64,000 bases of DNA from Erysipelotrichaceae bacterium (GCA_017428765.1 JAFRQF010000026.1:82540-146539); one strand, 5' to 3'. Positions 1-12,061 are shown, numbered from the stretch's first letter. Program-made: numbers and translations. The notes: a model not told the origin generated them from the letters alone.

Positions 1-561
1 AATGACAAGCAGCGCGGCATACCGCAGACAAAAAAGCTCTCCAAAGGAGAGATCTTGTTTCGTGAAGGAGAAACATGCCGGCAGATCGGCATCATAAAAA
101 AAGGAACGCTCATCATCACTTCCTACCTGGAAAACGGCTCCCAGATCATCTACAACACTTTGAACAAAGGCGAGATGTTCGGAAACAACCTTCTGTTTTC
201 TTCCTCCCCCTTCTATAAAGGAGATGTCCTTGCGGAAGAAAACAGCGAAGTGATACTCATCGGCAAGGAAGATCTTCTTTTCCTGCTTTCCGAAAACAGC
301 GACTTCTTAAAGGAATATCTCAAGATCCAGTCCGATGCCGGAAAGAACCTGCACTTCCGCATCCGCCTGTTATCGATCGAATCCGCCAGGGAACGCTTCT
401 TCTATTACATGCACGAACATTCCAACACGATCCGCATCTCATCGGTCTCGGCTCTGGCCAGGCAATTGTTTCTGTCCAGAGAGACCTTATCGCGTTTGTT
501 AAGCACGTTAACAAAAGAAAAGCGTATAATCAAAGAAGGTAATGTCATCAGATTATTATAA
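1..561 (+). CDS. Crp/Fnr-family transcriptional regulator, 5' end outside window
   Basis: The open frame runs from base 1 (first codons read N-D-K-Q-R-G-I-P) to TAA at 559-561. The TTG at 55 is an internal codon, so the gene is truncated by the window edge. The visible part matches a cyclic-nucleotide-binding beta-barrel (GEILFREGE, then GEMFGNNLLF) and a long dimer helix. A C-terminal winged helix-turn-helix follows, with the recognition region around SVSALARQLFLSRETLSRLL. The glycine/arginine signature of true cAMP sites is not evident, so the ligand is unknown. It lies 16 bp upstream of the threonine aldolase on the same strand, so the two may be co-transcribed. Family assignment is firm; the regulon cannot be inferred. 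Confidence 0.85.
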   Translation, partial: NDKQRGIPQTKKLSKGEILFREGETCRQIGIIKKGTLIITSYLENGSQIIYNTLNKGEMFGNNLLFSSSPFYKGDVLAEENSEVILIGKEDLLFLLSENSDFLKEYLKIQSDAGKNLHFRIRLLSIESARERFFYYMHEHSNTIRISSVSALARQLFLSRETLSRLLSTLTKEKRIIKEGNVIRLL

Positions 562-577
562 GAAAGGGGTTTGAGCT

Positions 578-1615
578 ATGTATTCATTTGCGAACGATTA
601 TTCCGAAGGCGCCTGTCCCAAAGTATTGAAAGCACTTGTCGATACCAACGACGTACAATCCGCAGGTTATGGTGTCGATGAATATTGTCAAGCAGCTGCG
701 GCCATGATCAGAAAGATGATCGAACACGACGATGTCGATGTCCATTTCATCACCGGCGGAACGCCATGCAACGTGCTTGCGATCTCGACCTTACGGGCAC
801 ATGAAGCGGTCATCTGCTGCGAATCCGGACACATCAACGTCCACGAGACCGGTGCTGTCGAAGCGACCGGCCACAAGATCATCGCCGTCAAAGGAAAAAA
901 CGGAAAGATCCTGCCGGAAGAGATACACGCAGTGATGTCCGAACACACCGACGAACATAAGGTAAGACCTAAAATGGTCTTCGTCTCTGATGCGACGGAG
1001 TTCGGTACGATCTATACCAAAAAGGAACTTACCGCCATCTCCGAAGTCTGCAAGGAATACGGCTTATATCTGTATCTGGACGGCGCAAGACTGGGCAATG
1101 CCCTGGTCGCGACCGGCAACGACCTCAATTTCAAGGATATCTGTGATCTGACTGACATCTTCTACATCGGCGGCACCAAGAATGGTGCATGGCTCGGCGA
1201 AGCTCTTGTCATCAAAAACGACGAGCTCAAACCGGACTTCCGTTACCTGATCAAACAGCACTGTTCGATGCTTGCGAAAGGAAGACTCATCGGCGTGCAG
1301 TTCATCGCTCTGTTCGAAGACAGAGCCAGAGCATACCTGGACAATGCCAGAAATGCCGACATCATGGCACAGGCACTCAAATACATATTCAAGCAGTTCT
1401 CGATCCCGATGTATATCGACTCACCGACCAACCAGATCTTCCCGATCCTGGAAAACAAGGTCTATGAGAAGATCAAAGCCAACTACGCCGTCACCGAATG
1501 GGGACCATACGACAAGGATCATACGATCGTACGCTTCGTCTGTTCCTGGGCGACACAGAAATCCGCCATTCAGGATTTCTACTCTGACTTAGTCATGTAC
1601 GTCAACGAAGACTGA
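578..1615 (+). CDS. ltaE: Low-specificity L-threonine aldolase (beta-eliminating lyase family)
   Basis: PLP-dependent cytosolic enzyme of 345 residues, normal for the family. It should cleave L-threonine or L-allo-threonine to glycine and acetaldehyde. Visible landmarks are the N-terminal FANDYSEG segment, the substrate/PLP region around GGTPCN (60-65), the aspartate that holds the pyridine nitrogen in YLDGARLGNAL (D168), and the Schiff-base lysine in GGTKNG (K201). The start ATG has a GAAAGGGG ribosome-binding site 8 nt upstream. It follows the Crp-like gene by 16 bp and ends just before a bidirectional terminator shared with the convergent S66 peptidase gene. Confidence 0.9.
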   Translation: MYSFANDYSEGACPKVLKALVDTNDVQSAGYGVDEYCQAAAAMIRKMIEHDDVDVHFITGGTPCNVLAISTLRAHEAVICCESGHINVHETGAVEATGHKIIAVKGKNGKILPEEIHAVMSEHTDEHKVRPKMVFVSDATEFGTIYTKKELTAISEVCKEYGLYLYLDGARLGNALVATGNDLNFKDICDLTDIFYIGGTKNGAWLGEALVIKNDELKPDFRYLIKQHCSMLAKGRLIGVQFIALFEDRARAYLDNARNADIMAQALKYIFKQFSIPMYIDSPTNQIFPILENKVYEKIKANYAVTEWGPYDKDHTIVRFVCSWATQKSAIQDFYSDLVMYVNED

Positions 1616-1619
1616 AAGA

Positions 1620-1665
1620 TATGAAAATAGGGCTTTGGGGAAATACCCCTAAGCCCTATTTTAAT
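1620..1665. terminator. Bidirectional terminator between ltaE and the S66 peptidase gene
   Basis: Arms AATAGGGCTT (1626-1635) and AAGCCCTATT (1651-1660) enclose a second GGGG/CCCC stem (1637-1640 with 1646-1649) and an AAATA loop. T residues follow on both strands. The TAG stop of the leftward gene (1656-1658) lies inside the stem. Confidence 0.8.
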
Positions 1666-2636
1666 CTGAACGCGATCGAACCCTTTCCGTTTTTATACTT
1701 CACATCGATCAAAGCACCGTTGATCAGCGTCATATACGGGTCGGTATGACCGATATCCATCTCGCAGATATGCGGGATCTTTTTGAATACCTTGTCTGCC
1801 GCTTTGATGTAGTCAAGCTTTTTGTCTTCGACGCTCGGGAATGCGACTCTTCCAATCAGCACGCCTTTGCAATACCTGAACCAGCCGGCATTCTGAAACT
1901 GTAAGAGGGTCAGATAGAAGTTGTAGGATGTCATATTGAAGATGTCGAAGTACCAGATGATGCCGTCATCCCTGTATCTTTCAAGGAATTCGTTTGTATG
2001 ATCGAACTCAGTTCCGATCAGCTTCTCGATGCACTCGACGCAGCCTCCGATCAGCCTTCCCTTTAACTGCAGTTCTTCCTGCTTGCATTTCCATTCCACC
2101 GGCTGATAGACCTTGTTTTCCGTGATCATATCAAGGAAGGTCTGATAACGGTTGTAGGAACGCTGGGAAACGATATCGCCCTGCAGATAGGAAAAGAAAG
2201 TCGACTGCGGACGTCTTTTTTCATACGTGAAGCCGGCACCGTTGCTACCGTAAAGCGTTGCGATATCGAGCTTTGTCGTCACCGTAAACAGAAGATTGGT
2301 CGGATCCGACATCCCGCTTATCCACTTCGGATTCTCTTTGATGTGCTCAAAATCCACGTATGGCATCATCTCCAGCATGAAATCGCCGCCTGCCGCACAA
2401 AGGATCGCATCGACGTCTTTATCCATTACCAGTTCATCGAGCTCCTTCGCTCTTTTTCTGGCACTTGCCGATCTTTCGTTGTTGACCCTTACCGAAGCGG
2501 TCTCTTTGACCTTGAAGCCTTTGGAGGCAAGCACCGCATTGGACAGCTCGAATTCTTCGAGTTTCTTGCCGACACCCGCACTTGGAGCGCAGATGCCGAT
2601 CGTATCATCTTTTTTTATGAATTTCGGATATAACAT
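1656..2636 (-). CDS. S66-family peptidase (LD-carboxypeptidase/MccF-like)
   Basis: A 326-residue serine peptidase of the S66 clan, which removes the terminal D-amino acid from murein tetrapeptides (LdcA) or hydrolyses microcin-type acyl adenylates (MccF). It opens with the family pattern KKDDTIGICAPSAG. The nucleophile-elbow equivalent is GMSDPTNLL, followed by YGSNGAGF. The glycine-rich GGCVECIEKLIGT segment carries the expected Glu, and the C-terminal GHTDP carries the catalytic His. No signal peptide is seen, so it is probably cytosolic. The ATG lies 6 nt after a TATAAT box with no Shine-Dalgarno, so the mRNA looks leaderless. Choice between LdcA and MccF activity is open. Confidence 0.85.
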   Translation of the reverse strand: MLYPKFIKKDDTIGICAPSAGVGKKLEEFELSNAVLASKGFKVKETASVRVNNERSASARKRAKELDELVMDKDVDAILCAAGGDFMLEMMPYVDFEHIKENPKWISGMSDPTNLLFTVTTKLDIATLYGSNGAGFTYEKRRPQSTFFSYLQGDIVSQRSYNRYQTFLDMITENKVYQPVEWKCKQEELQLKGRLIGGCVECIEKLIGTEFDHTNEFLERYRDDGIIWYFDIFNMTSYNFYLTLLQFQNAGWFRYCKGVLIGRVAFPSVEDKKLDYIKAADKVFKKIPHICEMDIGHTDPYMTLINGALIDVKYKNGKGSIAFRLK

Positions 2637-2642
2637 AACTAA

Positions 2643-2671
2643 ATTATAGATAAGCCGTACAAAAGAATCAA
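2643..2671 (-). promoter_or_regulatory. Sigma-A promoter giving a leaderless S66 peptidase mRNA
   Basis: Read leftward: TTGATT (2666-2671), a 17-nt spacer, then TATAAT (2643-2648). The ATG starts only 6 nt after the -10 box, so the expected transcription start coincides with the start codon. Confidence 0.7.
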
Positions 2672-2680
2672 AGCTTCCTT

Positions 2681-4165
2681 CTACGCTTTCTTTACCAGGA
2701 CGCCTTCCCCTGCAGGAAGCTTTCCTTCAAAATCGGCTGTTGAAATGATCTTCTTTCCTTCAAGATCGAAATCTTTATCCGAAAGATTGAGCACGAGCTC
2801 ATATCTTCCCCGTTTGAATACAAAGACTCTGTTTTCTTCTCTGAACGATACTTCCGGGTCCTTGAGGTCGGCGGTCTTCTTTCGAAGTGCGATCAGTTTA
2901 CGGATGTAATGATATAAGGATCCCTCGTCTTTCTTTGCCTTTGCGACAGAGACCTTGTTGTCTTCGTTGAACGGCAGATACGGTTTTTGATCGCAGAAGC
3001 CGTGATATGGCTTTCTGTCGTTCCAGATCATCGGGATCCTCGTACCGGTCCTCTGATAGCCGCCATCCTTGCTTGGAAGGTCAGAAGATCGCATGGCCAG
3101 TTCATCGCCATACAGCACGAACGGGATGCCCGGCATCGTGAACAGGAAAAGATAAAAGACTCTCAGCTGCCTTTCATTCAGATGATCGGCGATCCTTTTG
3201 GAATCGTGATTGCCTGAGATCAATGAGAGATATGCCTTGTGCTTTTTCGCCTGGGCAAACCTTTCCTTCATATCGTTCAGCGCAAAGTCGATATCGCCGC
3301 CGCCATCGATGATCGATGTGCCTCTGCTCGATGCATCACTTCGGAAAAAGCGGTGGTAGAAATTATCCCAATGGTCCAGCACGAAGTCCGCATCGAATCC
3401 CGCTTTGAAGGAACGCCCGGGATCCGACCATTCGCTGACGAAGAAGGCATCCGGAAACTCCTTACGGATCTTGCGGAACAGATCGTTCCAGACTTCGATC
3501 GTCGCCGACTTGTCATCATCGTTTTTCACCAGGGAATCCGCCATATCAACGCGGAAACCATCCGCCCCTTTATTCAGCCAGAAGCGCATCACCTTCAGCA
3601 TATATTCCCTTGCCGCGAACGTCCTTTCATCCTTATATGACATCTGCCAGGAAGGATGATCGATCCTGTTGAAGCCGTAGTTGAAAGCCGGCTGATGGGC
3701 AAAGAAATTCACCATATAGCAGCCATGCCTGTCAAACATCCCTGAGATCAGATTCTCCCCTTTCTCCCACGGATTGTCGTTCCATATGAAAAGATCGCTG
3801 TTTTCGTTCCTTTGTGCCATGGCACTTTTCAAAAAGTCGGGATTTTCAAAGGAACTGTGTCCGGCGACCAGATCGATGATGATCCTGATGCCCATCCCGT
3901 GAGCTTTGCTGATCAGTTTTTCAAAATCCTTCAATGTGCCAAATCTGGGATCGACATCGAAAAAATCCTGCACATCATATCCGCCGTCTTTGAACGGCGA
4001 TACATAGAACGGATTCAGCCAGATCGTATTGAAGCCCATTTCCTTGATGTAGTCCAGTTTCTTGCGGATACCGCCGAGATCACCGATCCCGTCATGGCTG
4101 CTGTCACAAAAAGATGTCGGATAGATCTCGTATGCGATCATGTTATGAAAACTTTTTCTGCTCAT
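2681..4165 (-). CDS. GH13 family alpha-glucosidase/alpha-amylase-like enzyme
   Basis: A 494-residue intracellular glycoside hydrolase of the alpha-amylase clan; no signal peptide. It opens with AYEIYPTSFCDS and GFNTIWLNPFY (beta-2). Region I is IDLVAGHSS (D98, H103), with Gly where most members have Asn. The nucleophile is in GFRVDMAD (D207), the acid/base in FVSEWSDPG (E245), and region IV is GNHD (319-321), so the catalytic triad is intact. It is shorter than oligo-1,6-glucosidases (about 550). A C-terminal beta-sandwich follows around 420-494. The start has AGGAG 5 nt upstream. Exact specificity cannot be read from the sequence. Confidence 0.85.
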   Translation of the reverse strand: MSRKSFHNMIAYEIYPTSFCDSSHDGIGDLGGIRKKLDYIKEMGFNTIWLNPFYVSPFKDGGYDVQDFFDVDPRFGTLKDFEKLISKAHGMGIRIIIDLVAGHSSFENPDFLKSAMAQRNENSDLFIWNDNPWEKGENLISGMFDRHGCYMVNFFAHQPAFNYGFNRIDHPSWQMSYKDERTFAAREYMLKVMRFWLNKGADGFRVDMADSLVKNDDDKSATIEVWNDLFRKIRKEFPDAFFVSEWSDPGRSFKAGFDADFVLDHWDNFYHRFFRSDASSRGTSIIDGGGDIDFALNDMKERFAQAKKHKAYLSLISGNHDSKRIADHLNERQLRVFYLFLFTMPGIPFVLYGDELAMRSSDLPSKDGGYQRTGTRIPMIWNDRKPYHGFCDQKPYLPFNEDNKVSVAKAKKDEGSLYHYIRKLIALRKKTADLKDPEVSFREENRVFVFKRGRYELVLNLSDKDFDLEGKKIISTADFEGKLPAGEGVLVKKA

Positions 4166-4247
4166 AAAAACTCCTGCTTATCTTCTGAAATTGATTTTCA
4201 TTCCTGTATACATCCATTATAGGAAGAAGTGAAGGAGATTTATACAA

Positions 4248-4397
4248 ATGAAATTATATAAAACCGCTTTTTCAGTCCCATTCGGAACCGAAAAAAACAC
4301 GATCGGAAAACAGAAAACCATCAAAAACATTCTCAATATCATCAAAGCTAAAGGTACAGATTATACTAGATGGTACTTTTTTCATGAAAATAATTGA
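4248..4397 (+). CDS. Candidate small basic protein of 49 residues
   Basis: Unrecognised ORF in the 295-bp gap between the GH13 gene and the cold-shock gene. It begins MKLYKTAFSVPFG, is rich in Lys (9 of 49) and ends FFHENN. A GAAGGAGA ribosome-binding site lies about 10 nt before the ATG. A possible promoter (TTGATT at about 4190, 18 nt, CATTAT) lies upstream. No signal peptide, transmembrane helix or cysteine is seen. It may be a real small protein or the leader of the cold-shock transcript; function unknown. Confidence 0.35.
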   Translation: MKLYKTAFSVPFGTEKNTIGKQKTIKNILNIIKAKGTDYTRWYFFHENN

Positions 4398-4433
4398 AAA
4401 CAATTGTAAATTATTTTAAGATTAAATTGCATA

Positions 4434-4456
4434 TATAATTTTTGCTAGTAAAGGGG
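4434..4456 (+). promoter_or_regulatory. -10 box and Shine-Dalgarno of the cold-shock gene
   Basis: TATAAT at 4434-4439 within an A/T-rich stretch (4385-4440) is followed by an AAGGGG ribosome-binding site at 4451-4456. The -35 is poor. The implied leader is short, unlike the long thermosensing leaders of E. coli cspA. Confidence 0.55.
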
Positions 4457-4460
4457 ATTT

Positions 4461-4658
4461 ATGACAGGTAAGGTTAAGTGGTTCAACGCCGCAAAGGGTT
4501 ATGGCTTTATCACCGGTGATGATGGCAAAGAAGTTTTCGTACATTTCTCAGCGATCCAGGTTGACGGTTTTAAGACTTTAGATGAGGACCAGCCAGTTGA
4601 ATATGATGTCAACGATGGTCCAAAAGGCCCTCAAGCAGCAAACGTTAGAAAGATCTAG
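4461..4658 (+). CDS. Cold-shock protein, CspA/CspB family
   Basis: A single 65-residue cold-shock domain that should act as an RNA chaperone. Both RNP motifs are present: KGYGFITG (RNP1) and VFVHFSAI (RNP2). The N-terminal [16 protein letters not shown] and the C-terminal [13 protein letters not shown] are typical of Firmicute Csp proteins. It is monocistronic, with its own promoter, and ends 23 bp before a strong T-tailed hairpin. Confidence in family is very high; which Csp paralogue this is cannot be told. Confidence 0.95.
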   Translation: MTGKVKWFNAAKGYGFITGDDGKEVFVHFSAIQVDGFKTLDEDQPVEYDVNDGPKGPQAANVRKI

Positions 4659-4680
4659 TCTTTTTAAGGAAAGAAAAGTG

Positions 4681-4706
4681 AGAACTCTGTACAGAGTTCT
4701 TTTTTC
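4681..4706 (+). terminator. Terminator of the cold-shock gene
   Basis: Perfect 20-base palindrome AGAACTCTGTACAGAGTTCT (4681-4700) followed by a T run. Confidence 0.85.
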
Positions 4707-4711
4707 ATTCA

Positions 4712-4741
4712 CGCAAAAAGCCTGCATGATTTGCAGGCTTT
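4712..4741 (-). terminator. Terminator of clpB
   Basis: Stem AGCCTGCA (4719-4726) with TGCAGGCT (4732-4739). On the minus strand it is followed by TTTTTG, six bases beyond the clpB stop. Confidence 0.8.
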
Positions 4742-4746
4742 CTTCT

Positions 4747-7302
4747 TTATTCGCTCATCGCTTTGATGACGTAATCGTTGTTTTCTACATCGACTTTGAT
4801 CTTTTTGACGTCATAGTTTTCCAGAAGGAATTTCGCCACACGGGATTCGATCTCCCTTTGAATGTGACGTTTCATCGGTCTGGCACCGTAAGTCTCATCA
4901 AATCCGCACTCGATGATCTTTTCCATCGCCTTGTCTGTCACACTGAGTTCAACATCGTTCTCGGCCAGACGTTTTCTCAGGATACCTAAGAACTTTTCGG
5001 CAACTTTTCCGATCATATCCTTATCCAGCGGATTGAATATGACGATCTCATCGATCCTGTTGATGAACTCCGGTTTGAACGTCATCTTGACGATCTCATC
5101 GTATTCCTTGCGTTTCTTTTCAGGGTTCGGTTCAAACGCATACTCCGAACCCAGGTTGGAAGTCATGATGATGATCGTGTTCTTGAAATCGACAGTGACG
5201 CCTTTGGAATCGGTGATCCTTCCGTCATCCAGTATCTGCAACAGGATATTGAAGACATCCGGATGTGCCTTTTCGATCTCATCGAGCAGGACGATCGAAT
5301 ACGGTTTTCTTCGTACCGCTTCCGTCAGCTGTCCGCCCTCTTCATAACCCACATATCCAGGAGGCGCACCAATGAGTCTTGACACAGAGAACTTCTCCAT
5401 GTATTCGGACATATCGATCCTGACGATCTTGGATTCATCATCGAAAAGCTGTTCGGCAAGCGCTTTGGCAACTTCCGTCTTACCTACACCGGTCGGACCT
5501 AAGAACATGAAGGAGCCGATCGGACGGTTGGTATCGGAGACCTGCGCCTTGGAACGAAGGATCGCGTCTGTGACAAGATCGAGTGCTTCTTCCTGTCCGA
5601 CGACCCGCAAAGAGAGCTTGTCTTTCAGATGCAGCAGTTTCTCCCTTTCCGAAGACATCAGCCTGCTGACATCGATGTGTGTCCATTTGGCAACGACTTT
5701 CGCGATGGATTGTTCATCGACGATCTCCGACAGCATGCGTTCCTCATCCTGACTGGAGAGTTCATTGATCTTCTTTTCCAGAGCCGGTATAGTCTCGTAC
5801 TGCAGTTTCGAAGCCTTTTCATAGTCGGCATTCTTCTGTGCTTCCGACATCTCCAGTTTGGCTCTTTCGAGCTCTTCCTTGGTCGTCTTGACTTTGTTGA
5901 GATCGTCTTTTTCCTTGAGCCATCTGGCATCAAGGACCTTCTTTTTCTCTTTAAGTTCTTCCAGATCCTTGTCGAGTTCTTCCAGACGCTTCTTCGCCTT
6001 TTCATCATCGGCTTCTTTCTTCAAAGAGACTTTTTCGATCTCCAGCGTATCGATCTTTCGGGAAAGCTCATCGAGCTGTGCCGGTTTGGAATCCATCTCG
6101 ACCCTGGTGGAAGCGCAGGCTTCATCGATCAGGTCGATCGCCTTATCCGGCAGGAAACGGTCGGTGATATAGCGGTTGGACAGCGTCGCAGCCGCGATGA
6201 TCGCATCATCCTTGATCTTGACACCGTGATGTGCCTCGAAACGGTCTTTCAAACCACGCAGGATGGAAATGGTATCTTCAACGCTCGGCTCATCGACCGA
6301 GACCTTCTGGAACCTTCTTTCCAGAGCGGAGTCTTTTTCGATATATTTACGGTATTCATCGAAAGTTGTCGCACCGATACATCTGAGTTCTCCTCTTGCC
6401 AGCATCGGTTTGAGCAGATTGGCGGCATCCATGGCCCCTTCGCTCTTACCGGCACCGACCAGATTATGGATCTCATCGATGAACAGGATGATCCTTCCGT
6501 CGGCATTTTCGACTTCTTTCAATACGGCTTTCAGTCTCTCTTCGAATTCGCCTCTGTATTTTGCACCGGCGATCAGAGAACCCATATCCAGTTCGATCAG
6601 ATCCTTGTCCTTGAGCCCTAAAGGAACATCGTTGTTGAAGATCCTCCAGGCCAGTCCTTCGACGATCGCCGTCTTACCGACGCCCGGTTCACCGATCAGT
6701 ACCGGATTGTTTTTGGTCTTCCTTGAAAGGATCTCAATGACCCTTCGTATCTCATCGTCACGTCCGATGACCGGATCGATCTTGCCGTTACGGACATCAT
6801 CGACCAGGTTCCTTCCGTATTTCTTCAAAGGGTTGAGATTGTTTTCGTCTTCTTTGTTGTTGATCATAGTGCCACCCCTTTCCAGACTGTATTTGTCTTC
6901 GATGTCGTTTCTTGAGAAACCGCAGTATTTGCGCAGTTCTTCACAGACCGAAGACTGGTTGAACAGCGTTGCGATGAACATATCGAACATCGAGATGTAA
7001 GAGTCTTTACGCTGTTTTGATTTATTCAATGCTTCATTATAGGAAGCCGACAGGTAACGGTTCAGTGTCGGGTCGGATGCCGAATCCGATCGACTCAGTT
7101 TTTCCAGATACCGGTCAGTGACTGAGATCAGTTTGTTGATATCGGTATGAAAGCTTTTGAGCAGATCCGCGATATCCTGTTCGCTCAGGAACGCTGCCAT
7201 CATATGTTCGCTGCACAGTTCCGGATTGCCATTCTGCTTGCAGATACTGATCGCCTTCATGAGGACTTCCTGCAGTTTTTCGGTCATAAGTTCAGGATTC
7301 AT
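4747..7302 (-). CDS. clpB: ATP-dependent disaggregase ClpB
   Basis: An 851-residue Hsp100 that extracts polypeptides from aggregates together with DnaK/DnaJ/GrpE. It has an N-terminal Clp repeat domain (1-140), which is divergent. AAA1 has Walker A GEPGVGKT and Walker [13 protein letters not shown] long coiled-coil M domain (about 400-530, rich in Glu/Lys) marks it as ClpB rather than ClpC. AAA2 has GPTGVGKT and [10 protein letters not shown], followed by a D2-small C-terminal domain. It lies downstream of dnaJ and has its own CIRCE operator immediately before its AAAGGAGG ribosome-binding site, so HrcA control is expected. In many Bacilli clpB is a CtsR target; no CtsR box is seen here. Confidence 0.97.
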   Translation of the reverse strand: MNPELMTEKLQEVLMKAISICKQNGNPELCSEHMMAAFLSEQDIADLLKSFHTDINKLISVTDRYLEKLSRSDSASDPTLNRYLSASYNEALNKSKQRKDSYISMFDMFIATLFNQSSVCEELRKYCGFSRNDIEDKYSLERGGTMINNKEDENNLNPLKKYGRNLVDDVRNGKIDPVIGRDDEIRRVIEILSRKTKNNPVLIGEPGVGKTAIVEGLAWRIFNNDVPLGLKDKDLIELDMGSLIAGAKYRGEFEERLKAVLKEVENADGRIILFIDEIHNLVGAGKSEGAMDAANLLKPMLARGELRCIGATTFDEYRKYIEKDSALERRFQKVSVDEPSVEDTISILRGLKDRFEAHHGVKIKDDAIIAAATLSNRYITDRFLPDKAIDLIDEACASTRVEMDSKPAQLDELSRKIDTLEIEKVSLKKEADDEKAKKRLEELDKDLEELKEKKKVLDARWLKEKDDLNKVKTTKEELERAKLEMSEAQKNADYEKASKLQYETIPALEKKINELSSQDEERMLSEIVDEQSIAKVVAKWTHIDVSRLMSSEREKLLHLKDKLSLRVVGQEEALDLVTDAILRSKAQVSDTNRPIGSFMFLGPTGVGKTEVAKALAEQLFDDESKIVRIDMSEYMEKFSVSRLIGAPPGYVGYEEGGQLTEAVRRKPYSIVLLDEIEKAHPDVFNILLQILDDGRITDSKGVTVDFKNTIIIMTSNLGSEYAFEPNPEKKRKEYDEIVKMTFKPEFINRIDEIVIFNPLDKDMIGKVAEKFLGILRKRLAENDVELSVTDKAMEKIIECGFDETYGARPMKRHIQREIESRVAKFLLENYDVKKIKVDVENNDYVIKAMSE

Positions 7303-7314
7303 ATCATACCTCCT

Positions 7315-7341
7315 TTAGCACTTCATATTAAAGAGTGCTAA
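7315..7341 (-). promoter_or_regulatory. CIRCE operator of clpB (HrcA site)
   Basis: TTAGCACTT (7315-7323), a 9-nt spacer, then GAGTGCTAA (7333-7341): one mismatch to the CIRCE consensus. The leftward arm runs directly into the clpB ribosome-binding site. A possible -10 (TAATAT) with TTTAAG 16 nt upstream falls inside the element, so bound HrcA would block initiation. Confidence 0.9.
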
Positions 7342-7353
7342 TATGACTTAAAT

Positions 7354-7379
7354 TTTTAAGTAGGTCGCCCTACTTAAAA
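7354..7379. repeat. Hairpin at the dnaJ stop codon
   Basis: Perfect 11-bp arms TTTTAAGTAGG (7354-7364) and CCTACTTAAAA (7369-7379) around TCGC. It overlaps the dnaJ TAG stop (7370-7372). In the dnaJ direction the stem is followed by ATTTAAG rather than a solid T run. It may therefore be a partial terminator or processing site between dnaJ and clpB. Confidence 0.6.
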
Positions 7380-8509
7380 GTTTTTTTGAATTTTTCAAAC
7401 ACGCTTTCCTTTTTCCGGTTGGCGAGTTTTTCATAGAGTTCCTTCTCTTCTCTGGTCAGTTTCCTCGGGATCTCGATCTGTACTTCGACGTACTGATCGC
7501 CGACATTCTTGGTACGTAAGTCCTTGATGCCGTATCCTTTGATCCTCAATTGCTGGCCAGGCTGCGTGCCGGCCGGGATGGAAAGTTCCACATCACCATA
7601 GGCAGTCGGAATATCCACCGTCGTTCCCAGCGTCGCATCGACTGCCGAGATCGGCACAGAAATGTGGATGTTGTTGCCTTCTCTTGTGAAATACTTATGC
7701 GGTCTGACTCTGATCTCGATATAAAGATCGCCATTCGGACCGCCGTTTTCACCGCGTTCGCCATAGCCCGCAAGTCTGACCTGCTGACCGGAAGAGATAC
7801 CGGCCGGAATGGTGACTTCCACCTGTTCCTTGACACTGTTGTAACCGCGTCCGGAGCAGTGCGGACAGATCTTCTTGATCCGCTTGCCGCTGCCCTTACA
7901 ATCCGGACAGACGGACTGCTGCTGCACGACACCGAACGGCGTCCTTGACTGCCGCATGACTCTTCCCGAGCCTCGGCATGTCGGACAGGTCTCGATATCC
8001 GATCTGGTCGCTGCGCCTGACCCGTCACAGTACGTACAGGTCTTGTCGACCGACAGATTGATCATCTTGTCCACACCGTGTACCGCATCGAGGAATTCGA
8101 TCTCCATCGACATGTAACGGTTGTCTCCTTTGATCGGACCGCTTCTGCGGGAAGATGAGGAACTGCCGCCGAAATTGAATCCGGAGAATCCTCCCATACC
8201 TCCGAAGAAGTCTGAGAAGATATCTCCAAGATCATCCATATTCATTCCGCCAAAGCCCGAAGAATAGCCGCCCTGGCCGAATCCATCCATACCCGCATGA
8301 CCGAATTGGTCATAGGTCGCCTTCTTCTGCGGATCGGATAAGACCTCATATGCTTCGTTGATCTCCTTGAATTTGGCCTCGGCATCTGGAGCTTTGTTCA
8401 CATCCGGGTGATATTGTTTAGCTAACTTACGATAAGCTTTCTTGATCTCATCTTCGCTCGCACCCTTGGAAATTCCCAGGACCTCGTAATAATCGCGCTT
8501 ATCAGCCAT
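7370..8509 (-). CDS. dnaJ: Hsp40 co-chaperone DnaJ
   Basis: A 379-residue type I DnaJ that delivers substrates to DnaK and stimulates its ATPase. Landmarks in order: J domain with the HPD motif (residues 1-70, KQYHPDVN); a Gly/Phe-rich linker ([13 protein letters not shown] and [13 protein letters not shown]); the four zinc-finger repeats [24 protein letters not shown] and CPHCSGRG; and the two C-terminal substrate-binding barrels ([15 protein letters not shown]). It is the last gene of the hrcA-grpE-dnaK-dnaJ operon, 38 bp after dnaK, with an AGGGAGG ribosome-binding site. Confidence 0.98.
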   Translation of the reverse strand: MADKRDYYEVLGISKGASEDEIKKAYRKLAKQYHPDVNKAPDAEAKFKEINEAYEVLSDPQKKATYDQFGHAGMDGFGQGGYSSGFGGMNMDDLGDIFSDFFGGMGGFSGFNFGGSSSSSRRSGPIKGDNRYMSMEIEFLDAVHGVDKMINLSVDKTCTYCDGSGAATRSDIETCPTCRGSGRVMRQSRTPFGVVQQQSVCPDCKGSGKRIKKICPHCSGRGYNSVKEQVEVTIPAGISSGQQVRLAGYGERGENGGPNGDLYIEIRVRPHKYFTREGNNIHISVPISAVDATLGTTVDIPTAYGDVELSIPAGTQPGQQLRIKGYGIKDLRTKNVGDQYVEVQIEIPRKLTREEKELYEKLANRKKESVFEKFKKTFK

Positions 8510-8547
8510 AATACCTCCCTTTCTATTCGATTAAGATACTTCAGGTT

Positions 8548-10981
<2,434 letters not shown>

Positions 10982-10992
10982 AAAGCTCCTTT

Positions 10993-12015
10993 CTAATGAA
11001 ACATGTTTTCGATCTCTTTACTGATGAAATCAAGAAGATTGACGACCCGGTTGTATTCCATACGTCTCGGTCCGACGACCATCAGACGGGCATTTTCATT
11101 CGGATTGTCTGAGATCCTGATCTCACTGGAAACGATCGCGATATCATCTTTCCATACCAGTTCCGTACCCTTCGGTGTCACAGCAACGACCTCATTGTTT
11201 CCGGTCTGCCTTTCGACCAGCGAACGGAACAGTTTGGAATCATCGAAGAATTTCGTCAGCTGCTTCAGCTTTTCGATATCGGCATATTCCGGCTGATACA
11301 TCATATTGGATGTGCCGTCAAAATACAGAGTCTCTGACGCAAACTTGACGAATGCGCCGGCAAAAGCGTTATACAGCATTTCGAACCTCTGCACCGATTT
11401 GGTAAGGATCGGTTTGAGGGATTCCATCTTTTCCGGAAGAACATGGATCGGCGTACCGCGCAGACGGTCGTTGAGGATGTCGGTGCAGGTCTGGATATCT
11501 TCGATCGTGACTTCATCCTGGAAATTGAAGGTCTTGTTTTCCGTGTGGCCGGTATTGGTGATGAAGACACACACTGCCGTCTTGGGATCGATCTGGAAGA
11601 CCTTGATATGTTCCAGCGTCTGATTCGACGCATCCGGTCCCAACATGCCCGAGGCAAGGTTGGTCATTTCCGATACGATCTTGCAGGATTCCTTGATCGC
11701 ATCTTCGATGTTCGCCGAACGCCTGTCGAAGATATTGAACAAGGCATATTTGACTTCCTCATCCATATCCTTCTTCAGAAGATGTTCGCAATAGTACTGA
11801 TATCCTTTGTTGGACGGGATACGCCCTGCCGATGTGTGCGGCTTCTCCAGATATCCCAGAGACTCCAAGGTCGCCATGTCATTGCGGATCGTGGCGCTGG
11901 AATATGGCAGACCATATTTATCGACCAGGGTCTTGGAACCGACCGGTTCTGCCGTAGATACGAATTCATCGACGATAGCCTTCAAGATGTCGACCATTCT
12001 CTTAGTCAATGCCAT
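10993..12015 (-). CDS. hrcA: Heat-inducible transcription repressor HrcA
   Basis: A 340-residue repressor that binds CIRCE and is kept active by GroEL. The N-terminal winged helix spans about 1-75 (KRMVDILKAIVDEFVSTAEP, SSATIRNDMATLESLGYLEK, HTSAGRIPS). A GAF-like dimerisation domain and the C-terminal MVVGPRRMEYNRV segment follow. It is first in its operon and is autoregulated by two CIRCE elements that flank its own promoter. Target sites visible in the window are hrcA, clpB and groES. Confidence 0.97.
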   Translation of the reverse strand: MALTKRMVDILKAIVDEFVSTAEPVGSKTLVDKYGLPYSSATIRNDMATLESLGYLEKPHTSAGRIPSNKGYQYYCEHLLKKDMDEEVKYALFNIFDRRSANIEDAIKESCKIVSEMTNLASGMLGPDASNQTLEHIKVFQIDPKTAVCVFITNTGHTENKTFNFQDEVTIEDIQTCTDILNDRLRGTPIHVLPEKMESLKPILTKSVQRFEMLYNAFAGAFVKFASETLYFDGTSNMMYQPEYADIEKLKQLTKFFDDSKLFRSLVERQTGNNEVVAVTPKGTELVWKDDIAIVSSEIRISDNPNENARLMVVGPRRMEYNRVVNLLDFISKEIENMFH

Positions 12016-12030
12016 ACAGCTTCCTCCTTT

Positions 12031-12057
12031 TTAGCACTCTGGATTCTCCATTGCTAA
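12031..12057 (-). promoter_or_regulatory. CIRCE operator, downstream copy at the hrcA promoter
   Basis: TTAGCACTC (12031-12039), a 9-nt spacer, then CATTGCTAA (12049-12057). The first arm is perfect and the second is 7/9. It lies at and just after the expected transcription start. Confidence 0.8.
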
Positions 12058-12061
12058 AAAT

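Noticed and set aside
5629..6621. 330-codon plus-strand ORF opposite clpB
   Set aside because: It is antisense to the conserved ClpB M domain and AAA1, shows no family motif, and has no ribosome-binding site. Long antisense frames are a by-product of the codon usage here.
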